Of a DNA stretch of 40,379 nucleotides, positions 8,469 through 19,173 are shown one piece after another. Each line of letters begins with the position of its first letter. Position 1 is the first letter of the stretch. Location: positions 1 to 40,379 of the forward strand of contig JAPYWL010000008.1 in assembly GCA_028276365.1 (NCBI GenBank), given 5' to 3'. The notes beneath the pieces are model-generated. The model searched no databases. It was not told the origin of the DNA and saw only the letters and a program-made list of their open reading frames with translations. The stretch comes from Deltaproteobacteria bacterium. GTDB taxonomy: Bacteria > DRYD01. The position numbers and the translations under genes were made by a program.

Positions 8469-11400
8469 TTAATTAATTTCGTTTAGAATATATTTTTTAG
8501 TTAAGGTATTAGATTTAAGGAATTCTTGATAAGTATCTTGAAAAACGATATATCCTCCTTCATCTGCAGCTTTAGGACCTACTTCTATTACATAATCAGC
8601 ATTCTTTATAACTTCTATATTATGTTCTACTATTACAATAGTTGCTCCCTTATTTAGCAATTGATAAATAACATTTAGAAATTTTTGGACATCTAAATAA
8701 TGTAATCCCGTAGTAGGTTCATCTAAGAGATAAATAGTTTTATTAACATTTCTTTTAGATAGTTCATAAGCTAATTTAATTCTTTGACTTTCTCCACCTG
8801 ATAAAGACGGAGAAATCTGACCTAACTTGATATACCCTAATCCTATGTCATCTAAAAATTTTAATTTCTCTTCAACATTTTTAAACCCTTTAAACACATT
8901 AATAGCTTCTTTTACAGTTAATTCTAATACATCATAAATACTATATTTATTATCAAATTTAACGCTTAATGTTTCTAAATTGTATCTCTTACCATCGCAA
9001 GATTCACATTTTATATATAAATCAGGTAAAAAATTCATATCTAATTTAATAAAACCTTCTCCTTTACATTTATCACATCTACCTTCAGGTAAATTATAAC
9101 TAAATCTACTGGCATTAAACCCTAATCTCTTTGATTCAGGTAAATTAGCAAATATAGATCTTATCTCATCAAATACTTTGGTATAAGTAGCAACTGTAGA
9201 TCTAGGGGTTTTACCTATAGGTTTTTGATCTACATAACTTACTTTACTAATTTTTTGCTTATCAAATTCTATATCTCCATAAATCTTTTCATCAAATACA
9301 CTAATAACCTCTTGATTTAATTCAGAAGCTAATTTATAATATAAAGCATCTAAAATAGAAGTTTTACCACTACCTGATACTCCCGTTATAACTGTTAATC
9401 TATTTAATGGAATCTTTATAGATATATTTTTTAAATTGTTTAACTTAACATTTTTTAAATATATATAATCTTCTTGATTGAATTTTTTAACATAGTCTTT
9501 TTTAATGTTTTTTACTTTTTCTTTATCAAATAAATATTTTAATATAGGACTATTTAAAAATTTTTCATATAAATTTAAAATCTCTTTTTTAAGTAATTCC
9601 GGTAAATCTAATATTTTTAATATTTCTTCTAAATTTCCATTGTTGTTATACAAAGAATTTAGAAAGTCAAAATTAAAAGTATTAAATAGTTCAAAATATT
9701 TATTAAGGAAATCGGAAAATAAAAGATACCCACCATTTTGCCCACCTTCATATCCTAACTCTATTAAAAAATTAGCGTTCTTAATTACTTGTTTATCGTG
9801 TTCTACAATTATAATTGTATTATTTAATTCTTTTAGTTTTAAGATGCTTTTAATAACTTTATCTACATTATAAGGATGTAATCCAATAGTTGGCTCATCT
9901 AAGACGTATATAATACCGGATAACTGAGCACCTAATTGTGAAGCTATTTTAATTCTTTGGGCTTCTCCTGAAGATAAATTAGAAGCAGTCCTATATAAAT
10001 CTAAATACCCTAAATCTAATTCAATTATAAAATCTAACCTTTTTATAACCTCATTTAATAAATTTTGTACAATTTCTTTTTGTTTTTGAGTTAATTCTAA
10101 AGAATTAAGGATATTTTTTATTTGACTAATTGGCTTAGAGGCTAAATCTCCAATACTATAATACTTTTCATCATTTGTTTTTAACTTAACACTTAAAGCT
10201 ATTTTATTTAATCTATAACCATTACATTCTTTACATTTAACTTCAAAAACTAAATTAGATAAATCAAAATCGTAATTATAATACAATTCATTAATGAATT
10301 CTCTAATCCCTTCAAAATTAGAATCCCCATAAATAAGTTTCTCTATTTTTTCTTTATCAATATTTTTTAGAGGTTTATTAATATCAATGTCGTTAGCATA
10401 GCAAAAGTTCCTAATTTTTTCCCACCAATAATTTAATTTATACCAAGAATATTGGTTTTTAGGAAAAATTTTAATAGCTCCTTCTTTTATTGATAAATTA
10501 TAATCTATTATTTTATTTAGATTAAAATCAATAACATTTCCTAAGCCTTTACATTTTTCGCAAGCTCCTAAAGGGGTATTAAAAGAAAATAATCTCCAAC
10601 TTATTTCAGGATAACTAAAACCACAATTATAACAACTAAAGCTCCCTGAATATAATAAATATTTATCATCTACAAAAATCTTAACCAATTTCTGCTTTTC
10701 TTTATCTATAGATAGTTTCAAAGTAGTATCCATCGCTAACGATATCGAATTTAATAATCTACCTTTATTATTTTCATTTACTATAAGATTATCTACTATG
10801 ACATCTATATTATGTTTTTCAAATTTATTTAATTCAATTTCATCATCTATATCAAATTTAATACCATTAACAATAACCTTGGTAAAACCCATTTTTTTAA
10901 TTTTGTTTAAAGTGATTTTATGGTCTCCTTTTTTATATCTAATTACAGGAGCTAAGATTGATATTTTTTTATCTTTGTAATTTAGAAGGATCTGTTCTAA
11001 AATTTCACTTGGCTCTAATTTAGATATAACTATATTACAAAATGGGCAAAATGGAATCCCAATAGAGGCATATATTAACCTTAAATAATCATAGATTTCA
11101 GTTATAGTCCCGACAGTAGAACGGGGATTTAAATTTTTAATCCTTTGATCAATTGAGATAGTAGGTCTTAAACCTTCTATTTTATCTACATTAGGTTTTT
11201 CTAATTTGGTTAAAAATTGCTTTGCATAATTAGAAATAGCTTCTAAATATCTTCTTTGTCCTTCAGAATATATAACTTCATAGGCTAAACTACTCTTACC
11301 ACTACCAGAAACTCCACATATAACCGTTATTACATTATGCGGAATTTTTAAATTTAACCCTTTTAAATTGTTTTGCTTTACATTTGTTATATCTATAAAA

Positions 11401-11483
11401 CTTTGAACTTCTGGATCTTTAAAAAAATTTTCTTTATAAAATGGAATATCATTTTTTAGAATAAAACTATTATCTCTACTCAA
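8469..11483 (-). CDS. uvrA: Excinuclease ABC subunit A
   Basis: GVSGSGKSSLAYEVIYSEGQRRYLEAISNYAKQFL, zinc fingers, two ABC ATPase domains with LDEPTIGLHP and LDEPTTGLHY. Confidence 0.96.
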   Translation of the reverse strand: MSRDNSFILKNDIPFYKENFFKDPEVQSFIDITNVKQNNLKGLNLKIPHNVITVICGVSGSGKSSLAYEVIYSEGQRRYLEAISNYAKQFLTKLEKPNVDKIEGLRPTISIDQRIKNLNPRSTVGTITEIYDYLRLIYASIGIPFCPFCNIVISKLEPSEILEQILLNYKDKKISILAPVIRYKKGDHKITLNKIKKMGFTKVIVNGIKFDIDDEIELNKFEKHNIDVIVDNLIVNENNKGRLLNSISLAMDTTLKLSIDKEKQKLVKIFVDDKYLLYSGSFSCYNCGFSYPEISWRLFSFNTPLGACEKCKGLGNVIDFNLNKIIDYNLSIKEGAIKIFPKNQYSWYKLNYWWEKIRNFCYANDIDINKPLKNIDKEKIEKLIYGDSNFEGIREFINELYYNYDFDLSNLVFEVKCKECNGYRLNKIALSVKLKTNDEKYYSIGDLASKPISQIKNILNSLELTQKQKEIVQNLLNEVIKRLDFIIELDLGYLDLYRTASNLSSGEAQRIKIASQLGAQLSGIIYVLDEPTIGLHPYNVDKVIKSILKLKELNNTIIIVEHDKQVIKNANFLIELGYEGGQNGGYLLFSDFLNKYFELFNTFNFDFLNSLYNNNGNLEEILKILDLPELLKKEILNLYEKFLNSPILKYLFDKEKVKNIKKDYVKKFNQEDYIYLKNVKLNNLKNISIKIPLNRLTVITGVSGSGKTSILDALYYKLASELNQEVISVFDEKIYGDIEFDKQKISKVSYVDQKPIGKTPRSTVATYTKVFDEIRSIFANLPESKRLGFNASRFSYNLPEGRCDKCKGEGFIKLDMNFLPDLYIKCESCDGKRYNLETLSVKFDNKYSIYDVLELTVKEAINVFKGFKNVEEKLKFLDDIGLGYIKLGQISPSLSGGESQRIKLAYELSKRNVNKTIYLLDEPTTGLHYLDVQKFLNVIYQLLNKGATIVIVEHNIEVIKNADYVIEVGPKAADEGGYIVFQDTYQEFLKSNTLTKKYILNEIN

Positions 11484-11566
11484 ATTAGAATTTATCCTTC
11501 CCCCGACAAAACTTTTATAACTTAATGAAATTTTTATGAAAAAATTATTCTTTAATTTATATAAGC

Positions 11567-12526
11567 TTAAATTAAACTAAGTGTAATAGGGGTAGACCCG
11601 TATGTTTCAAGTACTAATTTAGATGGAATATTATTTTCAGGGATCTCAAAAACTAAGGTCCCAAAATTCATACCTGATGGTAATAAAACCTGTAATATAT
11701 AACTACTTAACCCTTCTATATATTCATATTTATAGCCTTTATCATCATATAATACAAATTTTCCTGTGTAAAGCTGTACTTTATTAGATAAATTTTGTTG
11801 AGAAACTGTTAAAATTACAAATTTGAATCCTTGTTTAGGAGTATATAATCCTTTTACTAATTTTGATTCTTTTAGGTCACTAACAGTTACTTTAAATTCT
11901 TCATTACTAGCACTTCTTGGTATAAAAACAGTTGGAGGTATGGTAATTAGTTGTTTATTAATTTCTTTGGATTTATTATTATCATTTTTGTTATTATTAT
12001 CATTATCAATAAAGGGGATTTCATATTTTTTGGTATTATCATTTTTATTTATTTTATCATTAGAATTAGTATTAGAGTTTTCAATTTTTAAATCAGCTTT
12101 GGAAGTGCTTTTTTTATAACTCGGTTTGTAAATAGTTATACTTCTATTTACTTGATTCCATTTAATTTCATAGCCTAATGGAACTAAAACATCTCTTAAG
12201 ACAATTAATAATTTATTCTTATAAACTACAGCTTTAGTATATATTCTTAAATTAGAAGCAATAAGTGCTTTTTCATTAGGGTCCCAATAAACAGGTGTAT
12301 CTAATATAGCAGACAAAACTTGCGTATCTACATAGGAAATATTATTTAAAATATATGCTTTATATGAATTATTATCATAACTTAAATTTGCCTCTACATT
12401 AGAAAATACTTGAAATTTTAATAAATACAAATAAAATAGAAAAAATACAAGACCTATAATTAAATAATTAAATAAATACTTTACTAAATATTTTTTCTTA
12501 AAAAAAACATCCTTAAAGTTATACAT
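11567..12526 (-). CDS. Membrane-anchored protein with copper amine oxidase N-terminal-like (stalk) domain and DUF4352-like C-terminus
   Basis: NISYVDTQVLSAILDTPVYWDPNEKALIASN...LIVLRDVLVPLGYEIKWNQVNRSITIYKP, then VTVSDLKESKLV...GFKFVILTVSQQNLSNK. Confidence 0.65.
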   Translation of the reverse strand: MYNFKDVFFKKKYLVKYLFNYLIIGLVFFLFYLYLLKFQVFSNVEANLSYDNNSYKAYILNNISYVDTQVLSAILDTPVYWDPNEKALIASNLRIYTKAVVYKNKLLIVLRDVLVPLGYEIKWNQVNRSITIYKPSYKKSTSKADLKIENSNTNSNDKINKNDNTKKYEIPFIDNDNNNKNDNNKSKEINKQLITIPPTVFIPRSASNEEFKVTVSDLKESKLVKGLYTPKQGFKFVILTVSQQNLSNKVQLYTGKFVLYDDKGYKYEYIEGLSSYILQVLLPSGMNFGTLVFEIPENNIPSKLVLETYGSTPITLSLI

Positions 12527-12619
12527 AAAATAACTCGACCCCTTTTATATTTTTTTAGCTATCCTTTATTAAAACTTTAATTTATTATCTTTAGGTTAAA
12601 GTTTATTTTTTTATATTTT

Positions 12620-15295
12620 CTATTTAGTTTCTACTAAATCTACTTTTTTAGAAGATAATTTAATAGTAGCATGTGCAGCAGCTAATCTAGCAACAGGTAC
12701 TCTATAAGGGGAACAACTTACATAATCTATACCAATAGAATAAGCAAATTCAATACTCTTAGGATCTCCACCATGTTCCCCACATATACCTGTTTCTATA
12801 TTTTTAACTTTTTTAGCCTTTTCTAAGCATATTTTCATTAATTGACCTACTCCTTCAGTATCTAAAGTTTGGAAAGGATTAAATTCTAAGATTCCATGTT
12901 CAAGATAATATGGAATAAACTTAGCTTCAGCATCATCACGAGAGTATCCAAAAGTCATTTGAGTTAAATCATTAGTACCAAATGAAAAGAATTCAGTATG
13001 CTCAGCGATTTTATCAGCTATTAATGCAGCTCTTGGTACCTCTATCATCGTACCAAACATATAATTTATATTAACTCCTTCTTCTTGTAAAACTTTTTTG
13101 GCAACGTTTTCTAAACGTTCTTTAACGAATTTTATTTCATTAACATGTCCAACAAGTGGTACCATTACTTCAGGGAAAACTTTAATTCCCTCTTTATGAG
13201 CTTTAGCAGCTGCTTTAAATATTGCAGTAACTTGCATCTCATTTATTTCTGGATAAACTATCCCTAATCTACAACCTCTGAATCCTAACATTGGATTAGC
13301 TTCTTTTAAATTTTTAGCTTTAATTAACATCTTTTCATATTTTTCTACTAAATGAGTTTGACCTTTTTCTTTTGCTTCTTTTATTAATTCATTTAATATT
13401 TCTTCTTTAGGTAAAAACTCATGTAAAGGTGGATCTAATAATCTAATAACTACTGGATAACCTTTCATCTCTTTAAATATATTATAAAAATCTTCTATTT
13501 GCATTAATAATAATTTATTTAATGCTTCTTTACGTTCTTCATAATTACTAGCTATAATCATTTCTTGCATAACAGGTAACCTATCTTCTGCCATAAACAT
13601 ATGCTCGGTCCTACATAATCCAATACCTTTAGCTCCATAATAATAAGCTTTAGCAGCGTCTTCAGGAGTATCAGCATTTGCTCTTACCCCTATTTTAGCC
13701 ACTTCATCTGCTAATTCTAATAACTCAAAGAATTCTTTAGTAGGATTAGGATCAATTAAAGGTACTTGACCTAAATAAACTTTTCCTGTAGTCCCATCTA
13801 TAGTTATTACATCATATTCTTTAACTACAATATCATTAACTTTAAATAATCTATTTTCTAAATCTATTTTAATTTCTTCAGCCCCAACTACAGCAGTTTT
13901 TCCCATACCTCTTGCTACTACAGCAGCATGACTAGTGTTACCTCCTCTTGAAGTTAAAACTCCCTTAGCTCTGACTAATCCATAAATATCATCAGGATTA
14001 GTTTCAGGTCTAACTAAGATAACTTTTTCCCCTTGTTCTCCTAAAGTAGCTGCTAATTTTGAATCAAATACTACTTTACCATAAGCTGCTCCTGGAGAAG
14101 CATTTAACCCTTTAGCAATTGGCTTTTCTTTATAATTTGGATCAACTTGAGGATGTAGTAATTTTTCAATTTCATCTGTAGAGACTCTCATTAAAGCTTC
14201 TTCTTTAGTTATTAAACCTTCTTTATAAAAAGAAACAGCTAATTTAACAGCAGCAGCTGGTGTTCTTTTACCATTCCTTGTTTGAAGCATATATAATTTC
14301 CCATCTTCTATAGTAAATTCCATATCTTGCATATCTTTATAATGTTTTTCTAATTTTTCTGCTATTTTTAATAATTCATCATAAATATCTCCCCATTTTT
14401 TCATCATATTTGCAATAGGTTCAGGGGTTCTAATACCTGCTACTACATCTTCCCCCTGAGCATTAACTAAATATTCCCCATATAATACTCTTTTACCATC
14501 TATAAATTCAATATCTCCTGTAGAAGGATTTCTACTAAAAGCTACACCTGTAGCAGATTTATCATTTAGATTACCAAATACCATTGAAACTATATTAACA
14601 GCAGTTCCCCAATCTTCTGGAATATTATATAATCTTCTATATTCTTTTGCTCTTTCATTATTCCATGAATTGAATACGGTTCTTATTGATAATTCCAATT
14701 GCTTATAAACATCTTGTGGAAATTCTTTATTATGTTTGATATATTCTTGTTTATATAATTCTATAATATTTTTTAGATCTTGAATATCTAATTCTATATC
14801 AAGTTTTTTATTATGTTTTTCTTTATAGTGATGTAGGATATCTTCAAAAGTTTTAATACCCATAACAGTAGAGCCAAACATCTGTAATAATCTTCTATAA
14901 GAATCTAAAGCGAATCTTTCATTTGTAGCTTTAGCTAAAGATGTTAAAGTTTGATCATTTAGTCCTACATTGAGTATAGTATCCATCATTCCAGGCATTG
15001 AAGCAGGTGCTCCTGATCTAACAGATACAAGTAAAGGCATATTTTCAGTATCTCCAAATTTCCTATTCATTCTTCTTTCTATCTCTTTCATCGATTCTTT
15101 AACTAATGGCATTAATTTATTAATAGTTTCTTCTGGATTATTTAAATATAATTTACAAACTTCAGTAGTAATAGTAAATCCTGGTGGTACAGGTAATCCT
15201 AAATTAGTCATTTCAGCTAAGTTAGCTCCTTTACCACCTAATAATAATTTCATATCAGCTCGACCTTCCTCAAAGAAATAAATCCATTTACTCAT
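12620..15295 (-). CDS. ppdK: Pyruvate, phosphate dikinase
   Basis: LLGGKGANLAEMTNLGLPVPPGFTIT, GGNTSHAAVVARGMGKTAVVG, GLCRTEHMF, GTNDLTQMTFGYSRDD; RBS aaggaggtg. Confidence 0.98.
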   Translation of the reverse strand: MSKWIYFFEEGRADMKLLLGGKGANLAEMTNLGLPVPPGFTITTEVCKLYLNNPEETINKLMPLVKESMKEIERRMNRKFGDTENMPLLVSVRSGAPASMPGMMDTILNVGLNDQTLTSLAKATNERFALDSYRRLLQMFGSTVMGIKTFEDILHHYKEKHNKKLDIELDIQDLKNIIELYKQEYIKHNKEFPQDVYKQLELSIRTVFNSWNNERAKEYRRLYNIPEDWGTAVNIVSMVFGNLNDKSATGVAFSRNPSTGDIEFIDGKRVLYGEYLVNAQGEDVVAGIRTPEPIANMMKKWGDIYDELLKIAEKLEKHYKDMQDMEFTIEDGKLYMLQTRNGKRTPAAAVKLAVSFYKEGLITKEEALMRVSTDEIEKLLHPQVDPNYKEKPIAKGLNASPGAAYGKVVFDSKLAATLGEQGEKVILVRPETNPDDIYGLVRAKGVLTSRGGNTSHAAVVARGMGKTAVVGAEEIKIDLENRLFKVNDIVVKEYDVITIDGTTGKVYLGQVPLIDPNPTKEFFELLELADEVAKIGVRANADTPEDAAKAYYYGAKGIGLCRTEHMFMAEDRLPVMQEMIIASNYEERKEALNKLLLMQIEDFYNIFKEMKGYPVVIRLLDPPLHEFLPKEEILNELIKEAKEKGQTHLVEKYEKMLIKAKNLKEANPMLGFRGCRLGIVYPEINEMQVTAIFKAAAKAHKEGIKVFPEVMVPLVGHVNEIKFVKERLENVAKKVLQEEGVNINYMFGTMIEVPRAALIADKIAEHTEFFSFGTNDLTQMTFGYSRDDAEAKFIPYYLEHGILEFNPFQTLDTEGVGQLMKICLEKAKKVKNIETGICGEHGGDPKSIEFAYSIGIDYVSCSPYRVPVARLAAAHATIKLSSKKVDLVETK

Positions 15296-15330
15296 ATTAA
15301 TTTCACCTCCTTAAATTATAAATATTAATT

Positions 15331-17250
15331 TCAGAAACTTCTAGCATTAGTTTGTAAATTAGTTATGTAATTATTAAAATCATTTAATAATTTTTCTAAT
15401 TCTTCTATATTGATTTCCATTGTTTCAATTAATTCCTTTTTTTCATTATCATCAGCTAAATCTCCAAATAAAGCTAAATTATTTTTAATATCAGCTAAAA
15501 TGCTTAAAGTATTTTCTATTTTTTCTAATAAAACTATTACTTCTCCTTCTTTTGGTAAATTTTCTAAGCTTTTATAAACGTTTTCAAAATTAATAACAGA
15601 ATTATTAATTAGATTAATAAATGCATATAAAAATTTAGAATAATCTAAATTGTTTAAATAATTTTCTTTAAATTGATTAAATACCATTTTTATGGTAGAT
15701 TGAGATTCTATTTTAGGTTTTATTAACTTGGAATTACATTTAACACAGTATTCATTATAATATTCATTTTCAAATCCACATTTAAAACATACTATTTTTT
15801 TTGCTTCAAATATTTTTTCTATATCCTTATAATCATTAATTATATTTAATAAAATGGGTTTTATTTTGCTATCAAAATATAGCCATATATCTACTAATAA
15901 GTCTTTATTTTCATAATCAAGAAAATAATTATTTATATTAATTAAAAGTTCATTAAACAAATCAATATTATCTAAAACTAACTTATCATAAGGAGTAAGC
16001 AAACTATCTTCATTTTTTTGTAAATCATTAATAATATCATTTAAATAAGAATAAAAATTATATAAAGATACTATAGGTAAATCTTCTGAATAGACTTTAT
16101 AGATTATATCGTATAAATTTTCAAATATGCCACTCCCTTTTAATTCTTTAGAATTATATGTAATATGAATTTCTTTTTCTAATTTATCCATGTAACTTAA
16201 AATATCATAGAATAAATTAGCCCATACATTTAATATTTCTACTTTATTAGGATAGTTATTCACTATTTGTAAATATAAACTGCTAATAAAATCTTTTATT
16301 TCATTTAATTTTTGATTTATATTTTTATATAACTCGTTTTTGATAGATTCTTTATTAAAGATTCTGGTTATATAAATTTCATACCATTTAAATGCATTAT
16401 CAAAAGAATCTTTTGTTCTATATTCATATAAGTTTTTTAGGGTATTAAGAGATATATTATTTTCATAAAGCCAATAAGAATAAAGTATAAATTCAAACCA
16501 AATATTAGCAAAAGGAATTCTTGTTAGAGAAACATCTTTTGAAATAATATAATATTCATAATCACTTATTTTAGTATCTACTTCTTTAATATATTCATCT
16601 ATTTCTTTTATTTGTTTTGTATAATTATTGGCTTTACTTAAAATTGTTTTATCTTCTAAGGAATCTGTTACTTCTTTAAAGAAAGAGATTATTTTTAAGG
16701 TATTTTCTTTTAAATCTTGTCCTAATAAATCTCCTCTTATTTTTAAAAATACTTCGTAATATTCTTTTAAGTCATTTAATAGAAATGTTATATAATTACT
16801 ATGAGTTAAATCTAATTTATCTAAAAAAGATTTTAAAACAATTAGTTCCCATGATTTTAATTCATTAGCAGGTAGTAAATGAAGAATATTATTTAAATAA
16901 TTCAATAAAAATGACAAATTAGTTAATAAATCATTTAATGATGCTAAAATATCTGATTTTTCAGAATTAGAAATAAGTAAAGACAACTCTTTGTATTTAA
17001 TTATATTTTCAAATAAATTTAAAATTTCTTCGTTATTTATTTCCTTAAAAAAAACTATTTTAAATAAATCAATATTTTTTTTTAAAATTTTTATAAATGA
17101 ATTATAGTTATATTCAAATTTTTCTAATAAATTGGAATAAGGGGGATTATCTGAATTTATGAAAAAAAATAAATCACTTAAGTATATAATTGATTTATTT
17201 AAATAGAATGAACTTTGTTCCAGATCAGTTTTTAACATTAAAGAATACAC
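15331..17250 (-). CDS. Large hypothetical protein with C-terminal zinc ribbon
   Basis: 639-aa ORF, mostly helical-looking, with VCFKCGFENEYYNEYCVKCNSKL. Confidence 0.7.
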   Translation of the reverse strand: MYSLMLKTDLEQSSFYLNKSIIYLSDLFFFINSDNPPYSNLLEKFEYNYNSFIKILKKNIDLFKIVFFKEINNEEILNLFENIIKYKELSLLISNSEKSDILASLNDLLTNLSFLLNYLNNILHLLPANELKSWELIVLKSFLDKLDLTHSNYITFLLNDLKEYYEVFLKIRGDLLGQDLKENTLKIISFFKEVTDSLEDKTILSKANNYTKQIKEIDEYIKEVDTKISDYEYYIISKDVSLTRIPFANIWFEFILYSYWLYENNISLNTLKNLYEYRTKDSFDNAFKWYEIYITRIFNKESIKNELYKNINQKLNEIKDFISSLYLQIVNNYPNKVEILNVWANLFYDILSYMDKLEKEIHITYNSKELKGSGIFENLYDIIYKVYSEDLPIVSLYNFYSYLNDIINDLQKNEDSLLTPYDKLVLDNIDLFNELLININNYFLDYENKDLLVDIWLYFDSKIKPILLNIINDYKDIEKIFEAKKIVCFKCGFENEYYNEYCVKCNSKLIKPKIESQSTIKMVFNQFKENYLNNLDYSKFLYAFINLINNSVINFENVYKSLENLPKEGEVIVLLEKIENTLSILADIKNNLALFGDLADDNEKKELIETMEINIEELEKLLNDFNNYITNLQTNARSF

Positions 17251-17312
17251 CCCCTCTTTAAAAAATAAAAAAGATATGATAAAAAATCATAAATATTTGA
17301 AATATTAATATT

Positions 17313-17573
17313 TTATGCTAAGAGATCTCTTATTTTTTTGAAAGCTTCGGGATAATTTTCAATAATATAATTCCTCAATTTTCTTCTTTTTGCATATAAT
17401 TTTAAGAGAGTTCTATAGGATTGATTATCCTTAGGGTTTTTTTTATGATACTCTTCTAAAAGATTTATTCTGGCATTTAATAATAAAAATTGAACTTCAG
17501 GAGAACCTGTATCCTTTTCGTGTCTTTGAATTAATGACATTATTTTTTCTTTTTCTTCTTTTTTTAACCCCAT
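17313..17573 (-). CDS. rpsO: 30S ribosomal protein S15
   Basis: HEKDTGSPEVQFLLLNARINLLEEYHKKNPKDNQSYRTLLKLYAKRRKLRNYI. Confidence 0.97.
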   Translation of the reverse strand: MGLKKEEKEKIMSLIQRHEKDTGSPEVQFLLLNARINLLEEYHKKNPKDNQSYRTLLKLYAKRRKLRNYIIENYPEAFKKIRDLLA

Positions 17574-17603
17574 AATTTCTCTCTCCTTATTTTTTTTTGA
17601 AAT

Positions 17604-17897
17604 TTATTTTTTTAAAATAGGAGGTATTTTGATATACATTCCTTCATTTTTAGTATTAACTTCTAAATAATTTTTAACATCAATTTCAGTTTTAGCGTTA
17701 CTCATTAAAAATTTAGTATCTCCTAAGTGCTCATTATAATATATTTCTACATCTTTTGTATCAATTTCTTGAAGTTTAGAAAAGAAATCAATAATTTTAA
17801 CAATATCTTTGTGTATAATTTCTTTTTCAGAAGGCTCTAAATATATATGAGCTAATTCACATAAGTAATCTATATCAATATTTATAGTACTTTTCAT
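17604..17897 (-). CDS. gatC: Asp-tRNA(Asn)/Glu-tRNA(Gln) amidotransferase subunit C
   Basis: IDIDYLCELAHIYLEPSEKEIIHKDIVKIIDFFSKLQEIDTKDVE matches the GatC pattern. Confidence 0.88.
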   Translation of the reverse strand: MKSTINIDIDYLCELAHIYLEPSEKEIIHKDIVKIIDFFSKLQEIDTKDVEIYYNEHLGDTKFLMSNAKTEIDVKNYLEVNTKNEGMYIKIPPILKK

Positions 17898-17919
17898 AGT
17901 GTTAGGTTTTTTAAGGGGA

Positions 17920-18005
17920 TGCCGGAGGCCGGACTCGAACCGGCACGGAGCTTTAACTCCGGGGGATTTTAAGTCCCCTGCGTCTACCTATTCCGCCACT
18001 CCGGC
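17920..18005 (-). tRNA. tRNA-Leu (UAA)
   Basis: Reverse complement GCCGGAGTGGCGGAATAGGTAGACGCAGGGGACTTAAAATCCCCCGGAGTTAAAGCTCCGTGCCGGTTCGAGTCCGGCCTCCGGCA folds with a long variable arm; anticodon TAA. Confidence 0.97.
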
Positions 18006-18065
18006 TTTTATCATTATGTCCTTCTTATAATTCTATTCTATATCCTTTTTTTTTATCCTCTTTTT

Positions 18066-19154
18066 TTATAATTTAAATTTTGATAATAAATTTCTAAAGA
18101 TATTATCATCCTTAAAAATTAATTTAAAAACATTATCCCAATTTATATTTTTAGATAAAATATAAGAATAAGCATTTTCTCCCATCTTTTTAGCTAACTC
18201 TTTATTAGAATATAACCTATCAAAAGTTTCAGCTAAAAGTTTTAAATCATTTTCTAAAATAAATCCATTATATTCGTTTTCTACAAACTCAGTAGGCCCT
18301 CCTGAATCTTTTAATGTTATTAACAATTTTTTAGAATAAAAAGCTTCTAAAGTTATATATCCATAATCCTCATCATAAGGAACAAAAACCACTGCTAAAG
18401 CGTTCGCATATAATTTTAATTTCTCTTCTTCTGGTATATACTTATCTATTATTTTTACTTTAGAAGATATTTCACTATCTTTTAAAAGAGGTTGAATATG
18501 GTTCTTAAAATACTTACCTTCTATATTGCCAGAAATAATTAACTTAACATTAGTTTTAGTATATTTCATAGCTTGAATAGCTAAGTGTTGTCTTTTAGAG
18601 CCAGTTATTCTACTTGGAAAATAAATATAATCCCCATAATCTTCATTATAATATTGTTCATTATTAAATAAGGGAGGATATATTATTTCTACATCTATAT
18701 TATTGAATTTTTTTAATCTATTAGCTACAGTTTTAGAAATAGCAAAAACTTTCTTTGCTTCTTTTAACGCTTTATTATCTATTTCTAATACTTTTTTTCT
18801 GAATTCAATATTTTTTTTATCTTTTGTATTTAATGGATTAAATTTAGTATCCCATAGGTCATAAAGGTATCTTAAATGGTGCATAAACCAAATAACTTTA
18901 TTATCATGTTCAACTACATAACTAAATGGCCTTGAACATATTAAAATATCTCCATAATTAAATTTCATTTTTTTTAATCCTTCTATTTGATTTAAAACTA
19001 AATTATGATCATCACTAAAAGGAACTAAAATGCTATCAACTAAAACTTCAGGATAATATTCTTTTATCTTTAAAGATAACCAATTAATAAAATTTACATT
19101 TCCACCATAAATGAAAGGAACATATGTAGATAAAATCAATATTTTTTTATACAT
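18066..19154 (-). CDS. Glycosyltransferase, GT4-like
   Basis: YFPSRITGSKRQHLAIQAMKYTKTNVKLIISGN...VVFVPYDEDYGYITLEAFYSKKLLIT. Confidence 0.87.
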   Translation of the reverse strand: MYKKILILSTYVPFIYGGNVNFINWLSLKIKEYYPEVLVDSILVPFSDDHNLVLNQIEGLKKMKFNYGDILICSRPFSYVVEHDNKVIWFMHHLRYLYDLWDTKFNPLNTKDKKNIEFRKKVLEIDNKALKEAKKVFAISKTVANRLKKFNNIDVEIIYPPLFNNEQYYNEDYGDYIYFPSRITGSKRQHLAIQAMKYTKTNVKLIISGNIEGKYFKNHIQPLLKDSEISSKVKIIDKYIPEEEKLKLYANALAVVFVPYDEDYGYITLEAFYSKKLLITLKDSGGPTEFVENEYNGFILENDLKLLAETFDRLYSNKELAKKMGENAYSYILSKNINWDNVFKLIFKDDNIFRNLLSKFKL

Positions 19155-19173
19155 ATTTAATTTATTTTTGAGT

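Noticed and set aside
9505-9873. Plus-strand ORF inside uvrA (also 10798-10980)
   Set aside because: Antisense to conserved uvrA; no coding character of its own.
11823-12119. Plus-strand ORF within the DUF4352-like gene (also 31154-31348 over gatA and 36395-36595 over the exported protein gene)
   Set aside because: Antisense or low-complexity shadows in AT-rich sequence; no RBS or domain support.
14970-15281. Plus-strand ORF inside ppdK
   Set aside because: Antisense to the highly conserved PPDK N-terminus.
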